Positions 25,760-35,335 of a stretch of 64,000 nt of DNA are shown piece after piece; the stretch's first letter is position 1; each line of letters opens with the position of its first letter. This DNA comes from Helicobacter brantae. Lineage in GTDB: Bacteria; Campylobacterota; Campylobacteria; Campylobacterales; Helicobacteraceae. The notes under the pieces are model-generated. The model was given only the letters and a program-made list of their open reading frames with translations, had not been told where the DNA came from and did no database searches. A program made the position numbers and the translations under genes. Location: contig NZ_NXLV01000001.1 in the NCBI RefSeq assembly GCF_003364205.1, forward strand, positions 203,985 through 267,984. The letters are read 5' to 3'.

Positions 25760-28416
25760 AAAAGATACTTATCTCATCAGCTTTAGCAGTATTGCTTGGT
25801 GTGAGTGCTGAAGCAAGTAATGGCTCAGGTGTAAGTGTTGATTCTAGTAACAATGTGATATTTTCTGATACAAATTCAAATACAAGTACTCAGAGTACAA
25901 ACAACACTTTTGCACCAAGTGGTGGTGTATATGAAGCTAATAGTACGAATAATACAATTACTTTCAATTTAGGAGTTCAAACTGCTCATATTGATGGAGG
26001 AATAAAAGCAGGAAGTGGAACAAAAATCACTCTTGACTTTCAGGGTGCAGGTGTGGGGCAAGGACAGATTCTTAACTTTGGTTCTGCAACAAATACCGAT
26101 TCTCAAGTTATTCAAACACAATCTGGTGGAGGGGTTGTGTTTAATTTTAGTGATAATGGTGCTACTAAGGACAACAAAAACAATTATGTACTTTACGGAA
26201 TGACAGCAGACACAAAAATGCTTAATGATGGAAATATGGAATTTAATCTTAATAAACACACATTGTTAATGATTGGAAATAGTGCCAATTTTGTTATTGA
26301 GAACAAAAATGGAAACTTGACTTTTAATTTTTCTGATAATTCGGCACTTCAGAGCAATCCTGATTTGTATATTACTAATTCTGGGAGTGGAAAAACAATT
26401 TTTAATTTTAATAATTTTTCTGACACTTCAAATAAAGCAGAGCTTGATGTGGAAAGTGTTGAATTAAAAAATAATTCAACTGGTTCTGTCGAGTTTGTTT
26501 TTCAAGATTCTTCAGCAAGACTTGTATCTCTTTTTGAAAACAATAAGCTGTTAGTGACAAAAACGGATTTTGTTTTTAATTTTAAGGGAAATTCATTTGT
26601 CGTGCTTCAAAATGAAAATATGACAGAAGGTAGTTTGGATACCCCCTCAAATCTTAAAGATGTTACTTTTACATTTTCCTCATCAGACAATAAACTTTCT
26701 TTGGTTGCCGATGTGTCAGCTAGAGGAGTTGGTATTTTTGAAATGAAATGGTTGGACGTAAAAGCCGATAGAAATTACATCTCTCTTGCTCCATTGCTAA
26801 CAATTAGTGACAAAATTATTTATACGGATATGTTGTTGCCAAGAGAGAATAACTTTACATTTCTTGAAATTGGAGAGAAGGGTGTTGCTGATACTGGGAT
26901 TTCGGGCAACGGAATGAATTTTATTGTTTATGCCAATATTTCAAAAAAGGAAATTGTATATGATGCTTCAAAGATAAAATGGAGTTATGGGCAAGATATT
27001 CAGGCAGACAAGAACGGAATCTATACTTATGCAGATAGATTGTTTATTCATTCTTCCCAAGACAGCAATACACCAACAACACATAATCTTGGTATTATTA
27101 TTAGTCTCCCAATGAGGGGGTATCTTGATCGCATATCCTATACTCCAAGTGGTAATGGAGAAAAGGGCGATGTAACCACAAAAGGTAATATCGCAGTAGC
27201 GACAGTTGCTAATGATTCAAATGTAACCCTTAATGCTTTAAGTGGCTCATTGCTAGGGTTTAATCTTATTGAAACTTCTTTTGAAAAAATCAAAACAAAT
27301 GAGCAAGGAATCATACAGGCTAATTCCCAAGACAACACCTACACCACCTACTTCCTTAGCTCGGCTCGTGATATGGGGGTTGCTTCTGCGACTCAAGAAG
27401 TTACTTCTTCAGTCTTTGCACTCAATTATGATTTGTTCCTTGCAAACTTCAACTCTCTGAATAAAAGAATGGGGGATTTGAGAGATAATCCTTACAGCCA
27501 AGGAGCGTGGGGGAGAATCTTCAACGGACAGCTTAGCAATGATTTTGGACTAGGCTCTCAAAACAACTACACCACACTCCAAGCAGGATATGACTATGAC
27601 TTTGGGCTAGAGAATGCTAGAGATTATCTAGGAGTGGCGTTTTCTTATGGATTTTCAATCTCTGAAATGAGTTCAAGTGCCAAAGACGCCCTTCAAAGCA
27701 GAGAGATTACAGATATTTTCTCTAATTCCATTGAATTGGCTCTATACAATGCCTATGTCAGCGATAATGGGCTTTATAGCGATAGTATTGCTAAGTTTTC
27801 TTATCTAATGAGTGATTTCAATCTCACAAATAACTCCACTACTGAAAGTCTAGGTGTCAATAACTACGCCCTCTCCCTCTCTGAAGAAGTGGGCTATGTC
27901 TTCACTCTAGGAGAGAGCAAAGAGTGGAGTATCACACCTCAAGCAGAGCTAGGGCTAGGGTATTACTCAAGCTCTGATCTTACTCAAGTGGCAGGGGACT
28001 TCTATCTTGATGCCAAAGCAGATTCTTTGCTAATGCTTAGAGCTAGGATAGGCTCTATGGTGGGCTATGATTTCAAGCAATTTACTCAAGGCAAAGATAT
28101 TCAAGCCTCACTTTATGCAGGACTATCTTATGAGTATGATTATCTAAGTGGTGGGGATATTGAGCTTACTCCAAATGTGGGGGAGAAGACACTGAAGAAA
28201 AGTGCTTTAAGTAGCGATAGCAGAGGGGTGCTAAATGTCGGAACAAATCTTGCAATCAAAGACAATACTAGAGTATATGTGGATTTTCAAACTAGCTTTG
28301 GAGGGAAGATTAACACGGATTATCAAATCAATATCGGAGCAAGATTTAGCTTTGGGGAGAGTGCGACTCCAAAGCCACTTAATACAGAGCTTCCACTTAA
28401 GCCCACAGAGGGATAA
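25756..28416 (+). CDS. phase-variable autotransporter, type Va
   Basis: From ATG 25756 the protein has 886 residues: signal peptide (MKKILISSALAVLLGVSAEA), a passenger of about 540 residues with repeated strand motifs such as VVFNFSDNGA, LTFNFSDNSA and TIFNFNNFSD suggesting a beta-helix, the linker LNKRMGDLRDNPYSQGAWGR near residue 570, and a barrel ending INIGARFSFG followed by a 19-residue tail. The frame is open upstream to 25669, including ATG 25735, but the strongest ribosome site belongs to ATG 25715, which is out of frame at the present tract length. So in this copy expression depends on reinitiation at ATGA or on weaker starts. The passenger is AT-rich compared with the barrel. Likely a surface adhesin or toxin-like protein; target unknown. 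Confidence 0.85.
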   Translation: MKKILISSALAVLLGVSAEASNGSGVSVDSSNNVIFSDTNSNTSTQSTNNTFAPSGGVYEANSTNNTITFNLGVQTAHIDGGIKAGSGTKITLDFQGAGVGQGQILNFGSATNTDSQVIQTQSGGGVVFNFSDNGATKDNKNNYVLYGMTADTKMLNDGNMEFNLNKHTLLMIGNSANFVIENKNGNLTFNFSDNSALQSNPDLYITNSGSGKTIFNFNNFSDTSNKAELDVESVELKNNSTGSVEFVFQDSSARLVSLFENNKLLVTKTDFVFNFKGNSFVVLQNENMTEGSLDTPSNLKDVTFTFSSSDNKLSLVADVSARGVGIFEMKWLDVKADRNYISLAPLLTISDKIIYTDMLLPRENNFTFLEIGEKGVADTGISGNGMNFIVYANISKKEIVYDASKIKWSYGQDIQADKNGIYTYADRLFIHSSQDSNTPTTHNLGIIISLPMRGYLDRISYTPSGNGEKGDVTTKGNIAVATVANDSNVTLNALSGSLLGFNLIETSFEKIKTNEQGIIQANSQDNTYTTYFLSSARDMGVASATQEVTSSVFALNYDLFLANFNSLNKRMGDLRDNPYSQGAWGRIFNGQLSNDFGLGSQNNYTTLQAGYDYDFGLENARDYLGVAFSYGFSISEMSSSAKDALQSREITDIFSNSIELALYNAYVSDNGLYSDSIAKFSYLMSDFNLTNNSTTESLGVNNYALSLSEEVGYVFTLGESKEWSITPQAELGLGYYSSSDLTQVAGDFYLDAKADSLLMLRARIGSMVGYDFKQFTQGKDIQASLYAGLSYEYDYLSGGDIELTPNVGEKTLKKSALSSDSRGVLNVGTNLAIKDNTRVYVDFQTSFGGKINTDYQINIGARFSFGESATPKPLNTELPLKPTEG

Positions 28417-28424
28417 ATCCCTCT
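28407..28424. terminator. bidirectional rho-independent terminator
   Basis: Perfect 7-bp stem AGAGGGA / TCCCTCT with a TAAA loop, followed by ATTTTA on the plus strand, between the converging autotransporter and phosphomannomutase genes; the autotransporter stop codon TAA is in the loop. Confidence 0.6.
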
Positions 28425-29811
28425 ATTTTAGGCTCTCTAGGAGTTCTAGGGTTTGGGATTTGTAAAGCTCTAGGAGTTCTTGGCTTTGAGCCTCAAATCT
28501 TGTAACAAGCACAGGAGTGGTATTACTTGCCCTCACAAGCCCCCAGCCTTTTTCAAAAATGATTCTCACTCCATCAATATTGACAATCTCTAAGATTTTG
28601 GGGAATGTGCTTGGTGGGGTTTGCAAAGCCTCTTGGAGTTTGGCAATGAGGGGGAATTTTTTCTCCTCATCTGTGGGGATTTTCTCCTCATTGGTTGAAT
28701 ACACTTTGGGCAAAGAGAGGATAGAATCTTCTACTTCCTCTACACTTGAGTGCAAAAATAGCTCCAATGCTCTAAGCCCTGCATAAATGGCATCATCATA
28801 GCCAAAATATCTATCATTGAAGAAAATATGCCCACTCATCTCAGCAGCCAAAGAAGCATCTAACTCTTTGAGTTTGACTTTGAGGTTGCTATGTCCGGTT
28901 TTATACATTACAGATGAGCCGACTTTGTTGCACTCCTCATACATTAGAGCAGAGCATTTGACCTCTCCGATGATGATAGGTTTTTTGGGAGCAATCTCTT
29001 TGGCAATCGCTCTTGCAAAAAGGATAGCTAACTCATCTCCTTTGTAGCTGTGATTAGTGCTAAGAAGTGCGATTCTATCTGCATCGCCATCAAAGGCTAG
29101 GGCTAGAGGGATATGCCTTTCTTTCATCACTCTTTTGACATCTTGAAGGTTTTTTTCTTCACTTGGATCAGGGTGGTGGTTGGGGAAAGTGCCATCAGGC
29201 TCGACAAAGAGTGGGGTATAGTGGATATTGAGATTTCTTAGAATCGGCTCTAGTGCCACTCCTGCCACACCATTTCCACAATCTACCACGATAGGATAAG
29301 GGAAATTTGAGAGGGAGCTAAAATGCTTACTTAGATAGGAGATATACTCACTCAACACATCGATCTTCTCTATCTCAATATCGCTTGGAGTATGAGAGAT
29401 TTCAAGAGAGTAGATAGCTTCTTTGAGGGCTTGAATCTCTTTGCCATAAAAAGGCTCTTTGGCTAAAGTGATTTTAAATCCATTGTATTCAGCAGGATTG
29501 TGAGAGCCTGTAATCATCACTGAACTTGTCGCATATTTGCCACAAAAGATTGAAAAATATGCCACAGGAGTGGGGATTAGCCCCATATCATAGACTTTGA
29601 TTCCCCTCTTTTGTAATCCATCTTTGAGCCACCCAAAAAGGATAGGGGAATGCACTCTTGCATCATAGCCGATATTGATTGAGTCCTCACCCTTGCTTTT
29701 TAGCACATCAGCAAGTGCATAGCCAATCTTATAGACAACTTCTTGACTAAGGTCTTTTTGGAAAATCCCTCTAATGTCGTATTCTCTGAAAATGTGATCG
29801 TAATTCATCAT
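28423..29811 (-). CDS. manB: phosphomannomutase / phosphoglucomutase
   Basis: Interconverts hexose 6-P and 1-P, supplying mannose-1-P for ManC. About 462 residues from ATG 29811 (a second ATG at 29808 is better spaced from AAGGAA). The N-terminal block YDHIFREYDIRGIF, phosphoserine loop MITGSHNPAEYNG (S103), metal loop DGDADRIALL and sugar-binding AEMSGHIFFND are those of the AlgC/ManB class that accepts mannose and glucose. The frame is open upstream to 29844, which lacks a ribosome site. It converges with the autotransporter gene. Confidence 0.93.
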   Translation of the reverse strand: MMNYDHIFREYDIRGIFQKDLSQEVVYKIGYALADVLKSKGEDSINIGYDARVHSPILFGWLKDGLQKRGIKVYDMGLIPTPVAYFSIFCGKYATSSVMITGSHNPAEYNGFKITLAKEPFYGKEIQALKEAIYSLEISHTPSDIEIEKIDVLSEYISYLSKHFSSLSNFPYPIVVDCGNGVAGVALEPILRNLNIHYTPLFVEPDGTFPNHHPDPSEEKNLQDVKRVMKERHIPLALAFDGDADRIALLSTNHSYKGDELAILFARAIAKEIAPKKPIIIGEVKCSALMYEECNKVGSSVMYKTGHSNLKVKLKELDASLAAEMSGHIFFNDRYFGYDDAIYAGLRALELFLHSSVEEVEDSILSLPKVYSTNEEKIPTDEEKKFPLIAKLQEALQTPPSTFPKILEIVNIDGVRIIFEKGWGLVRASNTTPVLVTRFEAQSQELLELYKSQTLELLESLK

Positions 29812-29848
29812 AATTCCTTGTAGTGATTTAAATTTTTTAATCAAGGTT

Positions 29849-29878
29849 ATTATATCTTAAGCTAATTTGTCATTTCAA
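29849..29878 (-). promoter_or_regulatory. sigma70-type promoter for manB
   Basis: On the minus strand, TTGAAA (29878-29873), an 18-bp gap and TATAAT (29854-29849), about 38 bp upstream of the manB ATG. Confidence 0.55.
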
Positions 29879-29943
29879 AAAAGGTTTTTTGGATAGAATA
29901 CTTGATTTGAAAAACTAAATACTATATAAAGAGGTTATTTGCT

Positions 29944-31674
29944 TTGGATATAGGGGCGTTACTTAAACAGATTAGAGATATTTACAACAAAATTAACAAA
30001 AAGCAAAAAATTGTTATTTTGGCAAGTGTGTTTGCAGTCATTGCATTTTTGGCGTATTTGATTGTGTTTTCTACCAATCGTGGAAGCGATACAGGAAGCA
30101 ATGGCTATGCAGTATTGTTTGATAAGCTTGATCCAAGCGATAGTGCCTTAATCGTTCAGCATTTGCAACAGGCTCAAATCCCCTATGAACTCCCCAAAGA
30201 AGATACGATTTTAATCCCCAAAGCCCAAGTCTATGAGCAACGAATCGCCCTAGCAAGTAAAGGACTTCCCAAAAGCTCAAAAGTAGGGTTTGAAATCTTT
30301 GATACTAAAGATTTTGGAGCGACAGATTTTGATCAAAAAATCAAATTTTTGAGAGCTACTGAAGGTGAGCTTTCACGCACGATTCAATCCCTCACGCCTA
30401 TTGAAGAGGCAAGTGTGCATATTGCATTGCCCAAAGATAGCGTTTTTGTCAATAAAGCCACACCCCCCACAGCTTCAGTCGTGGTAAAGATTAGAGAAAA
30501 TATGGTGCTTTCCCCCTCGCAAGTGCTAGGAATCAAAAACCTTGTTTCAGCAGCGATTACAAACCTCACTCCTGAAAATGTCAAAATCGTTGATGAAAAT
30601 GGCGAAACTTTGGGAGAAAACACCGAAGAAGCTACTTCTAGGGAGTTGGCAAAAGTCATCAATATGCAGATGAAATATAAGACTAATTATGAAAAAACCC
30701 TAGAAGAAAAAATCGTCAATATCCTCTCTCCAATCGTGGGAGGGAAAGATAGGGTAGTGGCTAAGGTAACGGCTGAATTTGATTTTCGCCAAACCAAAAG
30801 CACACAAGAGAGCTTTGATCCCAACAATGTGGTAAGAAGTGAGCAGAGTTTGGAAGAGAAGCGTGAGGGTGTCAAACCCAAAGAAGTGGGGGGCGTTCCG
30901 GGGGTAGTGAGCAATATCGGACCTGTGCAAGGGCTTGATAGTCAAGGGGGAGAGAAATATGAGAAATCCACCAATACGACAAACTATGAGGTAGGCAAGA
31001 CAGTTTCTGAAATCAAAGGAGAGTTTGGAGTTCTCAAGCGATTGAGCGTGGCAGTGGTGGTTGATGGAAGTTATGAAAAAGTTGATACAGATGGAGTAGA
31101 AAAACTCAAATATATCCCACTTCCTCAAGAGAGTATGGATAAAATCAATGCTCTAGCTAGACAAGCTGTGGGATTTGATAAGGCTAGGGGAGATGAGATT
31201 TCAGTCAGCAACTTTGAGCTAAATAGCACGACTCAAACCTATAAGCCTGAAGATAAATGGGATAATATCGTGCAGAGTGTCAAGAAATACACAAATCCGT
31301 TCTTGCCAATTCTCAAATACCTCATTGTTTTGCTTATCGCTTATGTTTTCTACAAAAAGGTTATTACTCCTTTTGTGGAGAAAATGCTTTCCAATCAAGA
31401 AGACGAAGAAGATATTATCGGCTCTGAACTTGATGATGAGGAGGTCAAAGGTGGAGACAGTCGCCTCAGTGAGATGAGAAAGCGAGTAGAGGAGCAATTA
31501 GGTGGGGATTCGCTCTTCAATGAAGAAGATATCAAATACGATGTCTTGGTAGAGAGAATGAGAGATATGATTTCTGAGAAACCTCAAGAAATCGCAGCAC
31601 TTTTCCAACGCCTTATCACAGATGAGCTAGGGCTAGAGAATGGAATGCAAAAAATGGATAATTCAGAGAATTAA
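29944..31674 (+). CDS. fliF: flagellar M-ring protein FliF
   Basis: Forms the MS ring in the inner membrane, the base of the flagellar motor and export gate. The 576-residue protein has a cytoplasmic start (KQIRDIYNKINKKQK), membrane helix 1 (about 23-42), the ring-building domains (FDKLDPSDSALIVQHLQQ; RATEGELSRTIQSL), helix 2 (about 450-470) and a C-terminal acidic FliG-binding tail. The start is TTG 29944 with AGAGG upstream; no in-frame ATG fits. fliG follows after 12 bp. Confidence 0.95.
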   Translation: MDIGALLKQIRDIYNKINKKQKIVILASVFAVIAFLAYLIVFSTNRGSDTGSNGYAVLFDKLDPSDSALIVQHLQQAQIPYELPKEDTILIPKAQVYEQRIALASKGLPKSSKVGFEIFDTKDFGATDFDQKIKFLRATEGELSRTIQSLTPIEEASVHIALPKDSVFVNKATPPTASVVVKIRENMVLSPSQVLGIKNLVSAAITNLTPENVKIVDENGETLGENTEEATSRELAKVINMQMKYKTNYEKTLEEKIVNILSPIVGGKDRVVAKVTAEFDFRQTKSTQESFDPNNVVRSEQSLEEKREGVKPKEVGGVPGVVSNIGPVQGLDSQGGEKYEKSTNTTNYEVGKTVSEIKGEFGVLKRLSVAVVVDGSYEKVDTDGVEKLKYIPLPQESMDKINALARQAVGFDKARGDEISVSNFELNSTTQTYKPEDKWDNIVQSVKKYTNPFLPILKYLIVLLIAYVFYKKVITPFVEKMLSNQEDEEDIIGSELDDEEVKGGDSRLSEMRKRVEEQLGGDSLFNEEDIKYDVLVERMRDMISEKPQEIAALFQRLITDELGLENGMQKMDNSEN

Positions 31675-31686
31675 GGAGGCAAGATT

Positions 31687-32718
31687 ATGGCAAGCACTTT
31701 AACACCTCGCCAAAAGGCACAATTTGATGACCTCTCAATGTCAGAGAAAATTGCGATTTTGCTCTTGCAAATGGGAGAGGATATTACAAGTGATATTTTG
31801 CATTACTTGGATACTGAAGCAGTAACAGAGGTTACACGCCATATTGCATTGATGAATGGGACAGATAGAGCTATTGGTGCAGCAGTAATGGAAGAGTTTT
31901 TTGCAATCTTGCAAAGCAACCAATACATTAGCACAGGGGGATTTGACTATGCTAGAGAGATTCTTACCAAAGCTTTGGGACACGATGAAGCTAAGAGAAT
32001 CATTGACAAACTCAGCAAGACTATGCAAACCTCTCAAAACTTCAGCTATCTTGCCAAAGTCAAACCTCAACAACTTGCAAACTTCATCATCAACGAACAC
32101 CCCCAAACTGTGGCTTTGATTTTGGCACATATGGATCCAGGCAGTGCGGCTCAAACACTCTCTTATTTCCCTGATGATGTCAAAGCTGAAATTGCTATAA
32201 GAATGGCAAATCTAGGGGATATTTCTCCAAACATTGTCAAAAGAGTTTCAACCGTGCTTGAAAATCGACTTGATGCACTCACAAGCTACAAAATCGAGGT
32301 GGGTGGTCCAAGAACTGTGGCAGAAGTATTCAACAAATTGGGACAGAAAGCTGCTGTTACTACAATTGAGCATATTGAGAAAGTGGATAAGTCTTTGGCA
32401 AGTGTGATTAAAGAGATGATGTTTACATTTAATGATATTATCAACCTTGATAACACTGCAATCCGTGAGATTCTTAAAGTTGTCGATAAGAAAGATTTGA
32501 CTTTGGCACTCAAAACTTCCACAGAAGAGCTCAAAGCCAAATTTACTTCCAATATGTCTCAAAGGGCAGCAGAGCAGTTTATCGAGGAGATGCAATACTT
32601 AGGAGCGGTTAAACTCAAAGATGTAGAAGCCGCACAGAGAAAAATCGCTGAAATGGTTCAAGCTCTAGCAGAGCAAGGACTAATCCAAATCGGTGATGGA
32701 GACGAGGTAGTTGAATAA
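31687..32718 (+). CDS. fliG: flagellar motor switch protein FliG
   Basis: C-ring protein coupling torque to the MS ring. A 343-residue protein with the N-terminal FliF-binding domain (LSMSEKIAILLLQMGED), the middle-domain EHPQTVALILAHMDP motif (about residues 138-152) and the charged C-terminal torque helix (IREILKVVDKKDLTLALK). AAGGAGG precedes the ATG. It overlaps fliH by one base. Confidence 0.97.
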   Translation: MASTLTPRQKAQFDDLSMSEKIAILLLQMGEDITSDILHYLDTEAVTEVTRHIALMNGTDRAIGAAVMEEFFAILQSNQYISTGGFDYAREILTKALGHDEAKRIIDKLSKTMQTSQNFSYLAKVKPQQLANFIINEHPQTVALILAHMDPGSAAQTLSYFPDDVKAEIAIRMANLGDISPNIVKRVSTVLENRLDALTSYKIEVGGPRTVAEVFNKLGQKAAVTTIEHIEKVDKSLASVIKEMMFTFNDIINLDNTAIREILKVVDKKDLTLALKTSTEELKAKFTSNMSQRAAEQFIEEMQYLGAVKLKDVEAAQRKIAEMVQALAEQGLIQIGDGDEVVE

Positions 32719-33494
32719 TGAATAGCAATTTTATTACAGAAACAGATCATCAAAAACACACAATCAAAAAGTATGAGTTTAGAAGTATGGATAAAAAGCT
32801 TGAAGCTGAAATCGCCCCTGCAATGGAAGAGAGTGGGATTTATACTCCTCCAAGTGAGGGCAATAGTGAGAATTTTGCAATCCTTCAAGAACTTCTTAAA
32901 GAGGTTTTGTCTGAAAACTCTCAGATTAAAACCCAACTTCAATCCCTTCAAGCTCAAATCCAAGCTTTTGAGCAAAATCAGCAAGGACAGATTCAAGAAG
33001 AAATCAAAAAAAATGCCTATGAGCAAGGGTTGCTTGATGGAGAAAATAGAGCAAAAGAGAGTATGCAATCTGAACTTGATAATCAAAAACAATCCCTTGC
33101 TTATGCACTCAATAATATTCAAGAGGTTATTACTCAAACCCAAGAGAGGATCAAAGCTCTAGAGGGAGAGCTAAGCAGTATTGCACTAGATTTAGCTAAA
33201 GAAGTCATCATCAAAGAAGTGCAAGAAGAAAGCCATAAAATTGCATATCATATCGCTCAAGAACTCCTAGAGCCAATCTCTCAAAGCTCTCAAATCACGC
33301 TCAAAGCCAATCCTATTGACTTGCCCTATCTTCAAGAAAAGCTCCCCCAAGCTGACAAAATCCACTTTGAGCCTGATCCTTTGGTGTCGCGTGGAGGTGT
33401 GATTATCTCAAGTGCTTTGGGAAATTTTGATGGGACAATCCTCTCAAGATACAAAAACCTCAAACGCTCTATTTTAGAGGACAAAGGGCTGTAA
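32718..33494 (+). CDS. fliH: flagellar assembly protein FliH
   Basis: Peripheral regulator and stator of the export ATPase FliI. The 258-residue protein has a disordered N-terminus, a long Gln/Glu-rich coiled coil (about 60-150, with the YEQGLLDGENRAKE segment), and a C-terminal domain with VIIKEVQEES and RGGVIISSALGNFDGTILSR typical of FliH/HrpE. It overlaps fliG and dxs by single bases. Confidence 0.93.
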   Translation: MNSNFITETDHQKHTIKKYEFRSMDKKLEAEIAPAMEESGIYTPPSEGNSENFAILQELLKEVLSENSQIKTQLQSLQAQIQAFEQNQQGQIQEEIKKNAYEQGLLDGENRAKESMQSELDNQKQSLAYALNNIQEVITQTQERIKALEGELSSIALDLAKEVIIKEVQEESHKIAYHIAQELLEPISQSSQITLKANPIDLPYLQEKLPQADKIHFEPDPLVSRGGVIISSALGNFDGTILSRYKNLKRSILEDKGL

Positions 33495-35335
33495 TGAGTT
33501 ATAGCTATAAAGAAGTTTTGGGGAATGAGGATATTCAAAGTCTTCAAAATATCGCCCAATCTCTGAGAGAGAGGATTTTAGATGTTGTTTCTCGCAAAGG
33601 AGGACACCTAAGCTCGGCTTTGGGGGCTGTGGATTTGATTGTGGGAATGCATCAAGTCTTCAATCATCTTCAATGCCCTTTTATCTATGATGTAGGACAC
33701 CAAGCTTACGCTCATAAGCTTTTAACCAATCGTTGGGAAGAGTTTGAGAGTTTGAGAAGTTTTGGGGGGATTAGTGGATTTCCAAACCCCAAAGAATCAA
33801 GCTCGGATTTCTTTATCGCAGGACATAGCTCTACTGCAATTTCACTAGGTGTGGGTGTGGCTAAGAGTTTCAGTCTTTCAGGGAATGAGGGTCTTCCTGT
33901 GGTGCTTATTGGCGATGGAGCGATGAGTTCAGGGCTGGTGTATGAAGCACTCAATGAGCTAGGAGAGAGAAAATATCCCATGATTATTATCCTCAATGAT
34001 AATGAAATGAGTATCAGTAAGCCCATTGGTGCAATCTCTCGCTGTCTCTCTCAAGCCATTGCCTCTCCTTTTTGTCAAGGAGTAAAAGGTGGGATAAAAA
34101 AGATATTACAAAAAATGCCTGATAGTGCCACTTATATGGCTAGAAAATTTGAAGAATCTTTTAAACTCATTACTCCGGGGGTATTGTTTGAAGAGCTGGG
34201 ATTGAACTATATTGGACCTATTGATGGACACAATATTGAAGAGATTATCTCAACGCTCAAAAAAGCCAAAGAGATGAAAGCTCCTGTGCTTATCCACGCT
34301 CAAACCACCAAAGGCAAAGGATATAAAATCGCAGAAGGGCAGTTTGAGAAATGGCATGGAGTTTCTCCATTTGATTTGGAGAGTGGAGAGAGCTTGAAAA
34401 AATCTCAAAGCATAAGTCCAACTTCAGTATTTGGAGAAAGACTAAAGCAAATTGCTCAAAGTGATGAGAGTGTGGTAGGTGTTACAGCGGCGATGCCTAG
34501 TGGCACAGGAATGAGTGTGCTAATGGAAGCTTTTCCTGAGCGTTTTTGGGATGTGGCAATCGCTGAAGCACACGCAGTAACTTCAAGCTCTGCAATGGCT
34601 CAAAGGGGGCTTAAGCCTTTTGTGGCAATCTATTCTACATTTTTGCAAAGAGCCTATGATAGCATTATCCACGATGTGGGGATTATGAACTCTCCTGTGA
34701 GATTTGCTCTTGATCGAGCAGGGATAGTGGGAGAAGATGGGGAAACTCATCAAGGGCTTTTTGATATTGCTTATCTTAGAAGTGTGCCAAATATGGTGCT
34801 TTTTGCTCCAAGAGATTTGCAGAGTTTGAAGAGTGCAGTTGATTTTGCTTATTCTCACTCTAGCTCTCCAAGTGCTTTTAGGTATCCTAGAGGGGAGTTT
34901 GTGCTAGGAGATGAGTTTGAGAGCAAGGAGTTTATTCTAGGAAAAATGGAGATTTTAAAAGAGGGGAGAGAGATTGCTTTTATAGGGTATGGCAATGGAG
35001 TGGGTAGAGCTTATAGAGTGGCTCAAGAATTGCAAAAAGAGGGGATAGAAGCAGGAGTGGTGGATTTGAGATTCCTCAAGCCTCTTGATAGTGAGGGGTT
35101 AAAAGAGCTTTTTGCAAGATATGGCAAAATCTTTGTCTTCAGTGATAGTTATTTGCTTGGTGGGGTAGGGAGTGCATTGCTAGAATTTATCGCTCAAGAA
35201 GAGATTAAAGGAGTGGCACTGAAGAGTTTTGAGCTAAAAGATGAGTTTATCCCACACGGAAAAACGGCTTTGATTGAGGAGAGTTTAGGGCTAGATACAG
35301 CAGGACTTCTCAAAAGAGTAAAGGAGAGCTTGTGA
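33494..35335 (+). CDS. dxs: 1-deoxy-D-xylulose-5-phosphate synthase
   Basis: Thiamine-diphosphate enzyme joining pyruvate and glyceraldehyde 3-P to start the MEP isoprenoid pathway and to supply thiamine and pyridoxal precursors. The 613-residue protein has KGGHLSSALGAVDL, FIAGHSSTAISLGVG, the thiamine motif GDGAMSSGLVYEALNE with ILNDNEMSIS, and the transketolase-like Pyr domain with GEDGETHQGLFD. Its place after fliH matches H. pylori. It overlaps the next gene by 4 bp (GTGA). Confidence 0.97.
   Translation: MSYSYKEVLGNEDIQSLQNIAQSLRERILDVVSRKGGHLSSALGAVDLIVGMHQVFNHLQCPFIYDVGHQAYAHKLLTNRWEEFESLRSFGGISGFPNPKESSSDFFIAGHSSTAISLGVGVAKSFSLSGNEGLPVVLIGDGAMSSGLVYEALNELGERKYPMIIILNDNEMSISKPIGAISRCLSQAIASPFCQGVKGGIKKILQKMPDSATYMARKFEESFKLITPGVLFEELGLNYIGPIDGHNIEEIISTLKKAKEMKAPVLIHAQTTKGKGYKIAEGQFEKWHGVSPFDLESGESLKKSQSISPTSVFGERLKQIAQSDESVVGVTAAMPSGTGMSVLMEAFPERFWDVAIAEAHAVTSSSAMAQRGLKPFVAIYSTFLQRAYDSIIHDVGIMNSPVRFALDRAGIVGEDGETHQGLFDIAYLRSVPNMVLFAPRDLQSLKSAVDFAYSHSSSPSAFRYPRGEFVLGDEFESKEFILGKMEILKEGREIAFIGYGNGVGRAYRVAQELQKEGIEAGVVDLRFLKPLDSEGLKELFARYGKIFVFSDSYLLGGVGSALLEFIAQEEIKGVALKSFELKDEFIPHGKTALIEESLGLDTAGLLKRVKESL

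Noticed and set aside
29890..29943. Sigma54-type promoter ahead of fliF
   Set aside because: GG at 29891 lacks a GC at the required distance; only weak TATATA-type elements are seen.
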